Assembly (NCBI RefSeq): GCF_007992715.1 | Contig: NZ_BKAU01000001.1 | Coordinates: 310,001-374,000, forward strand | Direction: 5' to 3' | Length of the DNA: 64,000 bases | DNA from: Chitinophaga cymbidii | GTDB lineage: Bacteria; Bacteroidota; Bacteroidia; Chitinophagales; Chitinophagaceae | Shown: positions 8,271-17,381 of the stretch, in pieces | Layout: each line of letters opens with the position of its first letter | Numbering within the stretch: the stretch's first letter is position 1 | Notes under the pieces: generated by a model | Seen by the model: the letters and a program-made list of their open reading frames with translations, nothing else | Databases searched by the model: none | What the model was told of the DNA's origin: nothing | Translations under genes and position numbers: made by a program

Positions 8271-9056
8271 TTATTGCTTACTGATGACGTACCATCTGCT
8301 GACGCCATCCGATTGAAAAGTATAACAGCTGAGATTGACTGCATCAAACGAGAAAGAGGCACTTCCGTCGATGTCATCTGCACCTGTAGGCACTACTTCC
8401 ACTGGGCGTGGCGTTGATCCGTCGAAGCGCTTTATTACATAGATCCTTCCCTTGCCGGACGCTGCCGGTGGCAGCGTTACCTGGAAATTACCGGCGCCGC
8501 CGGCGGGCGTTACAATTATCGTATAGTCGTCAGCGGTAGCTGCATACGGACTGTTGGTGGCGACCACGAGGTTGGTGGCCAGTGATCCGTTCACATGAAG
8601 GCGGGAGGAGGGATTGCTGGTGCCGATGCCGGTATTGCCGTTCGCATCTATGCGCATGGCTTCGGCCAGGTTGGTCTTGAATACAAGCGGCTGCGGGCCG
8701 GCGGTACCCAGAAAATGAAGCGCGGGGTCCACATTCGTATTACCCGCCATAGTCCAGAGATATTCTATTGCGGAAGCATCCGCCACCTGTTTCCATCCAC
8801 TATTCTTTATCATCAATCTGTTCAGATCGGTGTTGAACACCAGCATGCCGTTGGCGGCGGTGTCCAACGGCGAAACGCCCAGCGCGGCGCTGCTTACACG
8901 CGGCAGCAAAAAGCCTTTTCTTTGCGTGCCTATTTCCAGCGCGGCATCTCCGCGGATAACGGCGGCATTCCCGCCGACCTTCAGCTGCGCCGCCAGCGGA
9001 ACAGCGATGGCTATATATGCCAGCGATAAAAGTGCGGTTTTGCAATTCAAACGCAT
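8271..9056 (-). CDS. Secreted hypothetical protein, paralogue of the upstream gene
   Basis: 261 aa with a signal peptide ending near residue 24 (AVPLAAQ). Residues 25-55 (KVGGNAAVIRGDAALEIG then RKGFLLPRV) and the C-terminal segment (GRIYVIKRFDG, ending in a DGVSRWYVIS-type stretch) closely match the same positions of the 579-aa protein encoded upstream. This is a short paralogue lacking the long repetitive middle. The repeated NGNTGIGTSNPSSRLHVNGSL pattern is common in Bacteroidota surface proteins and phage tail-fibre-like proteins. No enzyme motif is seen. It sits between its longer paralogue and the T9SS protein, suggesting a shared surface assembly. Function not known. Confidence 0.75.
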   Translation of the reverse strand: MRLNCKTALLSLAYIAIAVPLAAQLKVGGNAAVIRGDAALEIGTQRKGFLLPRVSSAALGVSPLDTAANGMLVFNTDLNRLMIKNSGWKQVADASAIEYLWTMAGNTNVDPALHFLGTAGPQPLVFKTNLAEAMRIDANGNTGIGTSNPSSRLHVNGSLATNLVVATNSPYAATADDYTIIVTPAGGAGNFQVTLPPAASGKGRIYVIKRFDGSTPRPVEVVPTGADDIDGSASFSFDAVNLSCYTFQSDGVSRWYVISKQ

Positions 9057-9076
9057 AGGTTCATGGATGTAGATAT

Positions 9077-9116
9077 CAATGGAATGGATAGCTGTTTGTG
9101 TCCATCCATTCCATTG
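9077..9116. repeat. Intergenic inverted repeat between the two paralogues
   Basis: CAATGGAATGGA and TCCATTCCATTG pair perfectly over 12 bp with a 16-nt loop. There is no T-run on the minus strand, so this may be an mRNA processing or stability element, or an attenuator that lowers expression of the two distal genes. Confidence 0.55.
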
Positions 9117-9125
9117 TATCCGGTT

Positions 9126-10865
9126 TTAGAGGCCGGCGCCCCTGCTCATGATATTCCAGTTCGTACCGTCGGACATTACGTTGAGCGTAGTGTTGGGAAC
9201 GGTGATGGGCGTAGTGTTCTCGCCATGAAACTTGCCAGTGCCGCCGTTGGAAGCGATCACCACGGAGAAGTCTTCATTCAGCTCGTTCACAGGATTATCT
9301 TTCGCTTCTCTTTTGATCACGTATACACGGCCGGAGCAGGTCGTGGGGTCCGGTAAAGTGATGGTAACGTCGGTTGTGCCGGAAGGTTTCACGAAAACCA
9401 GGTAGTCCTGGTCCGTCAGGGTTTCATTGATGAAGACCCGGCGGAATTTCAGGCCCACGGAGCCGTTCACGCTGAGGCTGGATGTTCCGGGCGTTGAATT
9501 GTTGACGGTCACATTGCTGGCGAAGAGTTTGTGCCCGCCGAACGTTTGCTGGTCGTTGTTCACAAGACCGCGGTCGGTGGCCGTTGCCGCATCGGGAATA
9601 TTGATGGTCACCTTGTTGGCCACGGCATCCGCCACTACATTAAAAGCAGCACCTGCCGAATCAACCGCAATGGTCATTCCCCCGTCTGCCGCAGCGCCCG
9701 CTACGCCGTTCACGGTAGCAATGCCGCCGTCCAGCTTCCATGCCGCGAGATTGAAGCGTTTTATTTCCGTATTTCCCGCGCCCTCCTGCACCAGCAGGTT
9801 ATAGGATGCCGGAGCAGGACTTGGCGCGTATAATGAAGGAAAGCCAATGTTCAGTTTACCTTTCACGTCCAGGTTACCGCCTCCGGTACCGTTATCCACC
9901 GTTACATTATTGCTGAAAGTGGTAAGGCCGGAGAATGTTTTGTCGCCACCGAAAGTCTGCGCGCCAATGTTCACGATACCCGGTGCAGCGGCAGTTGCTT
10001 CACCCAATGCTATTTCAAAGCCTCCGCTTCCGTCCGCCGTAACGGTCGCGCCATTCGTACCCTGTGAGCCGTCCGTGATCGGGGTGGCCATGCTCACGCC
10101 GGCGGTGGCCATGTGATCAAATCTCACCCAGTCTGCATAGCTGATGAAACCCTGTGCCTGTGCGGGGTTGGCGCCGCTCATTACCGGCAGGTTCAGCGTC
10201 AGTTCGCCTGGTGTGGAGGCGTCTATTTCACCTGTCTCGTAACCGGTGCCCGCGCCGATCTTCAATGTCAGTGCGCCGGATTGCCCGTTCATGGATTCCA
10301 CCATCGTGAGGCTGAGGGATTTTCTTTTCACTGTGCCGTCAGCAGCCAGCAACAGCACCTGGTTCTCTGTGTTGTCTACCGGGATGCCGGCTGCCGCCAG
10401 TATCAGCTGTCCCGTTTCTGTGATCTTGAAACGTTCTACCGCGTCGGTCTTAATGATCACGGGCTGTGCGTCTGTTGTACCCAGGAACTGGTTGGCCGGA
10501 TCAATGGAGAGGTTACCGCCGAGTTTCCAGGAGCCGTCCGCCAGATCGCTGCCGGCCAGCTTCACCCAGTTACCCGCGCCGGTGCCGGCGGTTTGTTTCA
10601 CATAAAGACCAGGGCCCTGGTGGCTGGAGCCGGTGTAATAGACTACCATGCCCACCGTGGCGTCCACGCCGGTCATAGCGGTAAAACCGGCATCATTCAG
10701 CCGGGGCAGCAGCAGGCCCTTCCGGTTGCTTTCCAGTTCGAGGAGCGCATTCGGATCCACCACAGCGGGATTACCCCCGATCTTGACCTGTGCTTTAAGA
10801 CTGTCGTAGGAGAAGAACAACAGCGCAGCCAGCAACATACTGGCAATACGTAGCGATTTTTTCAT
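9126..10865 (-). CDS. Secreted repetitive, fibre-like surface protein
   Basis: 579 aa with a signal peptide ending near residue 25 (DSLKAQ). The N-terminal module (VKIGGNPAVVDPNALLELES, RKGLLLPRL) and the C-terminal module (GRVYVIKREAK, DGTNWNIMS) are shared with the 261-aa paralogue. The middle is Gly/Ala/Thr-rich and repetitive: the motif QTFGG-x-K occurs at about 303-309 and again at 440-446, each time followed by a stretch containing NNVTV or SNVTVNN and a VKGKLNI/VNGSVGL segment. Such repeats resemble tail-fibre or stalk proteins that trimerise. No catalytic residues are seen. It is first of a three-gene unit ending in a T9SS client. A surface filament or adhesin is my inference. Confidence 0.75.
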   Translation of the reverse strand: MKKSLRIASMLLAALLFFSYDSLKAQVKIGGNPAVVDPNALLELESNRKGLLLPRLNDAGFTAMTGVDATVGMVVYYTGSSHQGPGLYVKQTAGTGAGNWVKLAGSDLADGSWKLGGNLSIDPANQFLGTTDAQPVIIKTDAVERFKITETGQLILAAAGIPVDNTENQVLLLAADGTVKRKSLSLTMVESMNGQSGALTLKIGAGTGYETGEIDASTPGELTLNLPVMSGANPAQAQGFISYADWVRFDHMATAGVSMATPITDGSQGTNGATVTADGSGGFEIALGEATAAAPGIVNIGAQTFGGDKTFSGLTTFSNNVTVDNGTGGGNLDVKGKLNIGFPSLYAPSPAPASYNLLVQEGAGNTEIKRFNLAAWKLDGGIATVNGVAGAAADGGMTIAVDSAGAAFNVVADAVANKVTINIPDAATATDRGLVNNDQQTFGGHKLFASNVTVNNSTPGTSSLSVNGSVGLKFRRVFINETLTDQDYLVFVKPSGTTDVTITLPDPTTCSGRVYVIKREAKDNPVNELNEDFSVVIASNGGTGKFHGENTTPITVPNTTLNVMSDGTNWNIMSRGAGL

Positions 10866-11104
10866 AGGAAATAGGTTAAAAAATATAGGTTATCAGTTAA
10901 GGTTTTGTCATTAAAAATAGGATAGCGCTGATCCTGTTTCCGTCCCCCCGAAGTGTCTTTCAAGCTACTGATTCCGCAGGATAACAATGCATGTACAATA
11001 TTACATATATAATTTGATTAATACATATTATTTGTGAGGTTTTTTGATGATTTAACACTGGTGATTTGATTCACAATTGGTTGGAAAAAAAGGGAGCTGA
11101 AGTC

Positions 11105-11197
11105 TGCATGAGGGAATCGGCATCCGCATGGGGGAGCCGGCATCTGCATGAAGCTAACGGAGCTTGCATGGAGGAACGGGCATCCGCATAAGGAACC
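11105..11197. repeat. Degenerate 20-bp tandem repeat, about 4.5 copies
   Basis: Units begin at 11105, 11125, 11145, 11165 and 11185 (partial). The first reads TGCATGAGGGAATCGGCATC. Unit 4 keeps 17 of its 20 bases, unit 2 keeps 16, and unit 3 is the most diverged. The repeats run without spacers and sit just downstream of the clpC terminator. Confidence 0.75.
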
Positions 11198-11201
11198 GCA
11201 T

Positions 11202-11232
11202 AAAAAGGGCTGACCAAATGTTTGGTCAGCCC
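11202..11232 (-). terminator. Intrinsic terminator of clpC
   Basis: GGGCTGACCAAA and TTTGGTCAGCCC pair perfectly over 12 bp around TG. On the minus strand the stem is followed by TTTTTA. It lies 22 bp after the clpC stop codon. Confidence 0.88.
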
Positions 11233-11254
11233 CCGTTTTATAGCAAGTCTTCAA

Positions 11255-13786
11255 TTATGCTTCTGATTTCTCGGGTTTACTTCTCGAAGGATTTTTCAAA
11301 GTAAACACCAGTTTCTGGTTTTCCTTGTCGAGGTCCGCGATGAGGATATCTCCGTTATGAATATTCATATTGAGGATCTCTTCGGCCAGCGGATCTTCCA
11401 GGTATTTCTGGATGGCACGGTGCAGCGGGCGGGCGCCGAACTGCTGATCGTATCCTTTCTCGGCGAGGAACCCTTTGGCCTCGTCTGTCAGTTCCAGGCT
11501 GAAGCCGAGGTTCTGCAGGCGTACGAGCACTCCTTTCATTGTGATATCTATAATGGTATAGATATGCTCTTTGGAGAGGGAGTTGAAGATGATCACATCG
11601 TCTATCCTGTTCAGGAACTCGGGGGAGAAGGTGCGTTTCAGCGCTTTCTCGATCACGGCCTTGGTGTTCTCTTCTTCGCTCACCTGCCTTGCGCTGGTGG
11701 TGAAGCCTACGCCGGCGCCGAAGTCTTTCAGCTGGCGTACACCGATGTTGGAGGTCATGATGATGAGCGTGTTCTTGAAGTCCACTTTCCGGCCCAGACC
11801 GTCCGTGAGGATACCGTCATCGAGCACTTGCAGCAGGATGTTATAGATATCCGGATGGGCTTTTTCGATCTCGTCGAGCAGGATCACGGAATAAGGCTTG
11901 CGGCGCACCTTTTCGGTCAGCTGACCGCCTTCTTCGTACCCTACATATCCCGGAGGCGCGCCAATGAGGCGGCTTACAGAAAATTTCTCCATGTATTCGC
12001 TCATGTCGATGCGGATCAGCGCATCTTCGGAGTCGAACATATATTTGGCGAGCGCTTTGGCCAGCTCGGTTTTACCCACACCGGTGGGGCCGAGGAAGAT
12101 GAAAGTTCCGATCGGTTTTTTCGGGTCTTTCAGCCCTACGCGGTTACGTTGGATGGCTTTGGTGACCTTGCTGATGGCTTCATCCTGTCCCACTACGGCT
12201 CCTTTCAGGTCTTCACCCATTCTGCGGAGCTTTTCATTTTCCGCCTGCACCATTCTCTTCACGGGGATGCCGGTCATCATGCTCACCACTTCCGCGATGG
12301 CTTCTTCATCAATGGGGTAGCGTTTGTGCTTCACCTCTTCTTCCCACTCGCTTTTGGCCTTTTCGAGGTCTTCGCCGAGTTTCTTTTCAGTGTCGCGCAG
12401 GGCGGCGGCTTCTTCGAAGCGCTGGCTCTTCACTACTTTATTTTTTTCCTGCTTGATGTCTTCGATCTGTTTTTCGAGGTCGAGGATATTTTGCGGAACA
12501 TTGATGTTCTTGAGGTGCACGCGCGCGCCTACTTCATCGAGTACGTCGATGGCCTTGTCCGGCAGCAGGCGGTCCGTCATATAGCGGTCGCTGAGCTTTA
12601 CGCAGGCGTCGATGGCGTCATCGGCGTAGCTGACGTTGTGGTATTCTTCGTAGCGCGGTTTGATGTTGTTGAGGATCTGGATGGTTTCCTCCACGGTGGG
12701 GGGATCTACCATTACTTTCTGGAACCTGCGGTCGAGGGCGCCATCTTTTTCAATATACATGCGGTACTCGTCCAGCGTGGAGGCGCCGATGCATTGAAGT
12801 TCGCCGCGCGCGAGGGCGGGTTTGAAGATATTGGAAGCGTCCAGTGAGCCGGAAGCACCGCCCGCGCCCACAATGGTGTGGATCTCGTCGATGAACAGGA
12901 TCACGTCACGGTTCTTTTCCAGTTCGTTCATGATGGCTTTCATCCTTTCCTCGAACTGGCCGCGGTATTTCGTACCGGCTACCAGGGCTGCGAGGTCCAG
13001 GCTTACCACCCTTTTGTCGAACAGCACGCGGGATACTTTGCGCTGTACAATGCGGAGGGCGAGCCCTTCCACGATGGCGGTCTTACCTACACCGGGCTCA
13101 CCGATGAGGATGGGATTGTTCTTTTTACGGCGGGAAAGTATCTGCGATACACGCTCTATTTCCTGCTCGCGGCCAACGATCGGGTCCAGGCTGCCGCTTT
13201 CAGCGAGCTTGGTGATGTCACGGCCAAAGTTGTCGAGTACAGGAGTTTTGGACTTGGTATTGGTCTGTTTCGCTTTGGAAGCGTAACTTTTCCGTTCGTC
13301 TTCGAACTCCTCTTCTCCGGGATCATCGAATTCTGCTTTCGGATCGGCAGATTTTACGAAGCCCAGTTCGTTTTTAAAAGTATCGTAGTCCACGTCAAAC
13401 TGTTGAAGGATTTGAGTACATACGTTTTCTTTATTCTTGAGGATGGAAAGCATGAGGTGCTCTGTTTCAACCGTTGGGCTTTTGAGCGCCTTTGCTTCCA
13501 GCACGGTAACACGGATCACTTTCTCTGCCTGCCTCGTTAAAGGTAAACTGTTGATATTCGCGATATTCTTGCCCGTCTTGTCCTTGATAGCCAGTTCCAC
13601 TTCTTTGCGCAGTTCATAGAGATCTACGTTCAAAGCCTGTAGAATTTTAACAGCCGTCCCCTCACCTTCCCGAATAATGCCCAGCAGCAGGTGTTCCGTA
13701 CCGATGAAATCATTTCCCAAGCGTAAAGCCTCCTCCCTGCTAAACGAAATGATCTCCTTGACTTGCGGTGAAAAATTCTGATCCAT
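11255..13786 (-). CDS. clpC: ATP-dependent Clp protease ATP-binding subunit ClpC
   Basis: Hsp100 unfoldase that feeds proteins to ClpP in cytosolic protein quality control. 843 aa, the normal ClpC length. Parts in order: double Clp_N repeat at 1-145; a charged linker; AAA module 1 with Walker A GEPGVGKT (229-236) and Walker B LFIDEIHT; a coiled middle region with a UVR-like stretch ([22 protein letters not shown]); AAA module 2 with [14 protein letters not shown] and [12 protein letters not shown]; and a C-terminal D2-small domain. The VGF tripeptide in GAGVGFTTS matches the ClpP-docking loop of ClpC proteins. The tail is lysine- and serine-rich. It is monocistronic, with a clear terminator. 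The gene begins [20 protein letters not shown], the standard start for the phylum. Confidence 0.97.
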   Translation of the reverse strand: MDQNFSPQVKEIISFSREEALRLGNDFIGTEHLLLGIIREGEGTAVKILQALNVDLYELRKEVELAIKDKTGKNIANINSLPLTRQAEKVIRVTVLEAKALKSPTVETEHLMLSILKNKENVCTQILQQFDVDYDTFKNELGFVKSADPKAEFDDPGEEEFEDERKSYASKAKQTNTKSKTPVLDNFGRDITKLAESGSLDPIVGREQEIERVSQILSRRKKNNPILIGEPGVGKTAIVEGLALRIVQRKVSRVLFDKRVVSLDLAALVAGTKYRGQFEERMKAIMNELEKNRDVILFIDEIHTIVGAGGASGSLDASNIFKPALARGELQCIGASTLDEYRMYIEKDGALDRRFQKVMVDPPTVEETIQILNNIKPRYEEYHNVSYADDAIDACVKLSDRYMTDRLLPDKAIDVLDEVGARVHLKNINVPQNILDLEKQIEDIKQEKNKVVKSQRFEEAAALRDTEKKLGEDLEKAKSEWEEEVKHKRYPIDEEAIAEVVSMMTGIPVKRMVQAENEKLRRMGEDLKGAVVGQDEAISKVTKAIQRNRVGLKDPKKPIGTFIFLGPTGVGKTELAKALAKYMFDSEDALIRIDMSEYMEKFSVSRLIGAPPGYVGYEEGGQLTEKVRRKPYSVILLDEIEKAHPDIYNILLQVLDDGILTDGLGRKVDFKNTLIIMTSNIGVRQLKDFGAGVGFTTSARQVSEEENTKAVIEKALKRTFSPEFLNRIDDVIIFNSLSKEHIYTIIDITMKGVLVRLQNLGFSLELTDEAKGFLAEKGYDQQFGARPLHRAIQKYLEDPLAEEILNMNIHNGDILIADLDKENQKLVFTLKNPSRSKPEKSEA

Positions 13787-14043
13787 TGTAGATGATTTTT
13801 TGGTTAAACCCTTACGGGGGCTTGCTTATACAATATTACCAAATAAATTTGGATTTACTTTTTATCCTTGCACATTTATACTTTAGATTTGCTGTTGCCT
13901 CTGGGGGCCCTGTCTTGTATACTTACGAGAAGAAGGATGTCTTGTATTGAATGCGGTTTACTTCAGGCAAGGACTTTAACGGCGAGGGTTCCTTTAAGCG
14001 ATGAATCCTTTTTTTTAAATGTAAGAAAATAACATCCGGCATT

Positions 14044-14418
14044 ATGCAATTCAAAATTGATACCAAAGAAAAAATAGTGATTTTCCGGCTGGAAGAAACA
14101 ACACTGGATGCTAAAATGTCAGATGAGCTGGAAAGCGCTATAGGGAATATTCCATCACTGGAAGAGAAGAACCTTATACTGGACCTGCATTCCCTTGAGT
14201 CCGCGGATGAATCCGGCCTCAAAGCCATTTTTACAGTATACGACCGTCAATATCAACGCGGACTTTCGGCCGCTATTGCCCGCCTTAACAGAACTTTAAC
14301 TACTGCGCTCTCCGGCGCCTACCCGCAAATGCTGAATATCGTTCCCACAGAATCGGAAGCCATCGACATGATCATGATGGAAGATTTCGAGCGGGAACTG
14401 GACCTGGACGAGGAATAA
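14044..14418 (+). CDS. STAS-domain protein (anti-sigma factor antagonist-like)
   Basis: 124 aa, cytosolic, a single STAS fold. The beta-strand KIVIFRLEE, the helix around MSDELESAIG, the core strand NLILDLHSLESADESGL and the following helix match SpoIIAA-like proteins. A serine at the usual phosphorylation position is present in SADESGLK. No partner kinase or anti-sigma factor lies nearby. It is 43 bp upstream of rnz on the same strand; I recall this pairing recurring in Bacteroidota, which suggests a conserved small operon. A -7-like box TAGATTTG is at 13884-13891, 153 bp upstream, without a well-spaced -33 element. The C-terminus is very acidic (ERELDLDEE). Confidence 0.82.
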   Translation: MQFKIDTKEKIVIFRLEETTLDAKMSDELESAIGNIPSLEEKNLILDLHSLESADESGLKAIFTVYDRQYQRGLSAAIARLNRTLTTALSGAYPQMLNIVPTESEAIDMIMMEDFERELDLDEE

Positions 14419-14461
14419 CGCGGTTAACCCGTAATTGTGGACGATTGACTATTTTCGCTAT

Positions 14462-15370
14462 ATGTTCGCGGTAACAATTTTAGGTAACAATTCGGCCATT
14501 CCTACTCCGGACAGGCATCCCACCGCGCAGGTGATCACTTATAATGACCAGCTGATACTGGTAGACTGCGGCGAAGGCACACAAATGCAGCTCACCCGCT
14601 ACAAGATCAAACGCAGCCGGCTCCGGCATATCCTCATCAGCCATCTGCACGGCGATCATTACTTCGGACTGATCGGCCTGATCAACAGCCTGAGCCTCCT
14701 CGGCCGCACAGACCCGCTGTCCGTCTACGGCCCCCCCGAACTGGAAGAGATCATCCACCTGCAGCTGCGCGCCGCCGCTACCGTACTGAAATTCGACCTG
14801 CAATTCCACCCGCTCCTGCCGGACAAAACCGGCTTCCTGCTGGCGGAAAAAGACCTGGAAGTGCACTACTTCCCCACCAAACACCGCATCCCCTGCTACG
14901 GCTTTTCGTTTTCCATGCAGCGCAAAAAACGCCGGATCGTGCCGGAACAGGCCAGGGTATACGAAATTCCCGCCGCCTACTTCTCTCGCCTGCAGGAAGG
15001 TGCCGACTATGAACGGAAAGATGGCACGATCGTGAAAAACGACTGGGTCACCCTCCCGCCCCCCAAAGGCAAAAAGTACGTGTACTGCGCCGATTCCATT
15101 TATGACGAAGACCTCATCCCCCACCTCCAGGGCGCCGATGTGGTCTACCACGAAGCCACCTACCTGCACGGCCTCCTGGAACGCGCTACAGACCGCTATC
15201 ACAGCACCTCCGTACAAGCTGCCACGCTCGCCCTGAAAGCCAACGCCAAACGCCTGCTCATCGGGCATTTCTCCTCCAAATACACCGAACTGGAACCCTT
15301 CCTGGAAGAATCCCGCCCCGTTTTCGCCCAGACCGAACTCGCACTGGAAGGCGTTACCTACCTGATATAA
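14462..15370 (+). CDS. rnz: Ribonuclease Z
   Basis: Zinc-dependent metallo-beta-lactamase-fold endonuclease that removes tRNA 3' trailers. The catalytic motif HLHGDH is at residues 61-66. Further ligands lie in YCADSIYDED, YHEATYLH and GHFSSKY, and the exosite/AxDR-like region is shortened, as in bacterial forms. I placed the start at the ATG at 14462 (MFAVTILGNNSAIPT), which matches the usual N-terminus of the phylum; the frame is open nine codons further up. Length 302 aa is normal. The STAS gene lies just upstream on the same strand. Confidence 0.94.
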   Translation: MFAVTILGNNSAIPTPDRHPTAQVITYNDQLILVDCGEGTQMQLTRYKIKRSRLRHILISHLHGDHYFGLIGLINSLSLLGRTDPLSVYGPPELEEIIHLQLRAAATVLKFDLQFHPLLPDKTGFLLAEKDLEVHYFPTKHRIPCYGFSFSMQRKKRRIVPEQARVYEIPAAYFSRLQEGADYERKDGTIVKNDWVTLPPPKGKKYVYCADSIYDEDLIPHLQGADVVYHEATYLHGLLERATDRYHSTSVQAATLALKANAKRLLIGHFSSKYTELEPFLEESRPVFAQTELALEGVTYLI

Positions 15371-15407
15371 GGTAAACACATGCTTATGAAATACTTATAA
15401 TTAGGTA

Positions 15408-15437
15408 TTGCGAAATATCATACATGATTTAATTTTG
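15408..15437 (+). promoter_or_regulatory. Promoter of the DUF3575-like gene
   Basis: TTG (15408-15410), 19 bp, then TAATTTTG (15430-15437): an exact match to the Bacteroidota -33/-7 promoter. Transcription should begin near 15444, giving a leader of about 17 nt. Confidence 0.8.
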
Positions 15438-15460
15438 CACCATAACAAATTCCTATAACT

Positions 15461-16276
15461 ATGAAACGAGCAGCACTGTTTGCGTCCGTAATGTTATGTC
15501 TTTGCCTGAACGTATTCGCGCAGGATTCCCTGGAAACCGCCGATGCCCCGGACCGCAGGACCCGGCTCCGCAACCAGCCTTACTTCAGCAACATCGTTAA
15601 AACCAACCTTTCCACCCTCGCCCTCAACAACTACAGCCTTACCTACGAACGCCTGCTGACGCGCAAGATCTCCGCATCTCTCGGCTGGCGCTATATGCCC
15701 AACACCTATATGACCAAAACCGCGCTCATGGGAGAGGTGATGAAATATTTCGAGGACGGGGAAGACGGTATGAGCGAGCAACTGGACCAGCTGAAAATGG
15801 GCGGCAACGCCATCACCGCCGAAGTCCGCTTCTACACCGGCCGCAGGCCGGGCGCAAAGGGCTTCTATGCGGGAGTGTACGGCCGTTACTCGTCTTTTAA
15901 ATATGATTATCCTTATGATTTTGAAGACCCCACCGGCGAGGTCACCCGCGTTCCCTTCAAAGGAAAAAGCAGCGGCATCGGCGGAGGCATTATCCTCGGC
16001 GGGCAATTCAACATCCACAAACGGATAGTGGTGGACCTATTTATCATTGGGGGTCATTATGGCAGCTTCAGCGGCAAAGTGGACGGCCTCACCGACCTGA
16101 GCGACCTGGACGCGCAGGACAAAGCCGACCTGAAAGAGGAACTGGAATCGCTGATCCAGATCGGCGACAAGAAAAATATCACCGCCAATGTGAGCGACGA
16201 CGGCATCCGCGCGGACGTGAGCATGCCCTTTGTGGGCCTCCGCGGACTGGGATTGACGATCGGATTTGCTTTTTAG
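15461..16276 (+). CDS. DUF3575-like outer-membrane beta-barrel protein
   Basis: 271 aa with a signal peptide ending near residue 20 (LNVFAQ). The mature part shows alternating strands and turns typical of small outer-membrane barrels: NYSLTYERLL, ISASLGWRYMP, ITAEVRFYTG, GFYAGVYGRYSSFKYDY, IGGGIILGGQFNI and a terminal strand ending in phenylalanine (GLTIGFAF). The spacing and the SLTYERLLTRKISASLG block match the DUF3575 group. An acidic insertion at about 205-245 (LDAQDKADLKEELESL) would be a loop or periplasmic segment. It has its own strong promoter and terminator, so it is monocistronic. The role of the family is unknown. Confidence 0.78.
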   Translation: MKRAALFASVMLCLCLNVFAQDSLETADAPDRRTRLRNQPYFSNIVKTNLSTLALNNYSLTYERLLTRKISASLGWRYMPNTYMTKTALMGEVMKYFEDGEDGMSEQLDQLKMGGNAITAEVRFYTGRRPGAKGFYAGVYGRYSSFKYDYPYDFEDPTGEVTRVPFKGKSSGIGGGIILGGQFNIHKRIVVDLFIIGGHYGSFSGKVDGLTDLSDLDAQDKADLKEELESLIQIGDKKNITANVSDDGIRADVSMPFVGLRGLGLTIGFAF

Positions 16277-16301
16277 ATTTAGATTGGATAACCTACGACT
16301 G

Positions 16302-16331
16302 AAAAAAGCATCGTTCCGGCGATGCTTTTTT
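16302..16331. terminator. Bidirectional intrinsic terminator
   Basis: AAAAAAGCATCG and CGATGCTTTTTT form a perfect 12-bp stem with a TTCCGG loop. It lies 25 bp after the DUF3575-like gene, and its A/T tracts allow termination in both directions between convergent genes. Confidence 0.88.
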
Positions 16332-16350
16332 AGTTTCACCCTATAAGCTA

Positions 16351-16385
16351 AAAAAGGGCTAACATCATCAAGATGTCAACCCTTT
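16351..16385 (-). terminator. Terminator of dapA
   Basis: GGGCTAACATC and GATGTCAACCC pair with two mismatches. On the minus strand this is followed by a run of T residues (A-run at 16350-16355). It lies just past the dapA stop codon. Confidence 0.65.
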
Positions 16386-16406
16386 CAATTAAATATTATC
16401 CTTATA

Positions 16407-17288
16407 TCAATACCCCTTCAGGTATGCATTTATCTTCTCATGCAATTCCCCGCTCACCGGTACGATCGGCAGGCGGAACGTATTCTCCACGATCTTGCCG
16501 TAATGCAGGAACGCTTTTATGCCGGCGGGGTTGTTCTCCGCAAACATCAGGTCGAAGCCTTTGAGCATTTTATAATGCAGCTTCCGCGCGGCTTCAAAAT
16601 CCCCCTGCAGCGCCACTTTCACCATTTCGGAAAAATCCTTCGCGAAATAATTGGCGGCTACAGAGATCACGCCGTCCATTCCGCAGGCCAGCTGCGGCAT
16701 CGCCACGCCGTCGTCGCCGCTGATCACCAGGAAGCCTTCGGGCTTGTCGCGGATGATCTCCATACATTGCAGCATGTCGCCGGACGCCTCTTTCATGGCG
16801 ATCACATTTTCCACTTCCCGGGCAATGCGCAGCGTGGTGGCGGCGGTCATGTTACGGCCGGTGCGCGCGGGCACATTGTAGAGAATGATGGGTTTGGGAG
16901 ATGCTGCCGCAATGGCTTTATAGTGCTGGAAGATCCCTTCCTGCGTGGGTTTGCTGTAATAAGGCGCTACGCTCAGCACGGCGGCGGCTTCATCGAGCGG
17001 ACATTTTTCCAGCCTGCTCACCACGTCCTGCGTGCTGTAATCCCCCACTCCTACAACAACAGGCACCCGTTTCGCCACCTTTTCGAACGTAAACTTTATC
17101 AGGTCCAGCTTCTCATCGGAAGACAAAGTTGGCGTTTCGCCGGTGGTACCCAGGGTCACCACATAATTTACACCACCTCCGATCACGTGATCGATCAGTC
17201 TTTCCAGACCTTTCCAGTCAATCGCGCCCTGTGTGGTGAAGGGCGTTACCAGCGCCACGCCGGTACCCCTCAGTTGTTGCTGTAACAT
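16407..17288 (-). CDS. dapA: 4-hydroxy-tetrahydrodipicolinate synthase
   Basis: Condenses pyruvate with aspartate semialdehyde, first committed step of lysine and diaminopimelate synthesis, cytosolic TIM barrel. 293 aa, normal length. Visible active-site residues: T47-T48 in GTTGE, Y137 in ILYNVPARTG, R142, and the Schiff-base lysine K166 in IAMKEASGD. It begins 93 bp downstream of the accA stop codon; the two may or may not be cotranscribed. A hairpin terminator follows. Confidence 0.96.
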   Translation of the reverse strand: MLQQQLRGTGVALVTPFTTQGAIDWKGLERLIDHVIGGGVNYVVTLGTTGETPTLSSDEKLDLIKFTFEKVAKRVPVVVGVGDYSTQDVVSRLEKCPLDEAAAVLSVAPYYSKPTQEGIFQHYKAIAAASPKPIILYNVPARTGRNMTAATTLRIAREVENVIAMKEASGDMLQCMEIIRDKPEGFLVISGDDGVAMPQLACGMDGVISVAANYFAKDFSEMVKVALQGDFEAARKLHYKMLKGFDLMFAENNPAGIKAFLHYGKIVENTFRLPIVPVSGELHEKINAYLKGY

Positions 17289-17381
17289 ATTTAATGGTGT
17301 ATCAATAGCAATTAAAAGCCCCGAAAAAATGCAAAGATGAAAATTTGGATCGGTTCCCGCAATAAAAGACCGTTAATTTAT

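Larger units (their letters stand above)
10866..11254. other. 389-bp intergenic region with tandem repeats and terminator
   Basis: No convincing gene. Moving right, it holds AT-rich sequence that should contain the promoter of the leftward surface-protein genes (no exact TAnnTTTG box seen), a 20-bp degenerate tandem repeat (11105-11197), and the clpC terminator (11202-11232). Confidence 0.5.

Noticed and set aside
11105..11197. Possible CRISPR array
   Set aside because: Repeats are contiguous and degenerate with no spacers, and no cas genes are nearby.
11357..12847. 496-codon open frame on the plus strand inside clpC
   Set aside because: Entirely antisense to conserved clpC coding sequence; a by-product of its codon use.
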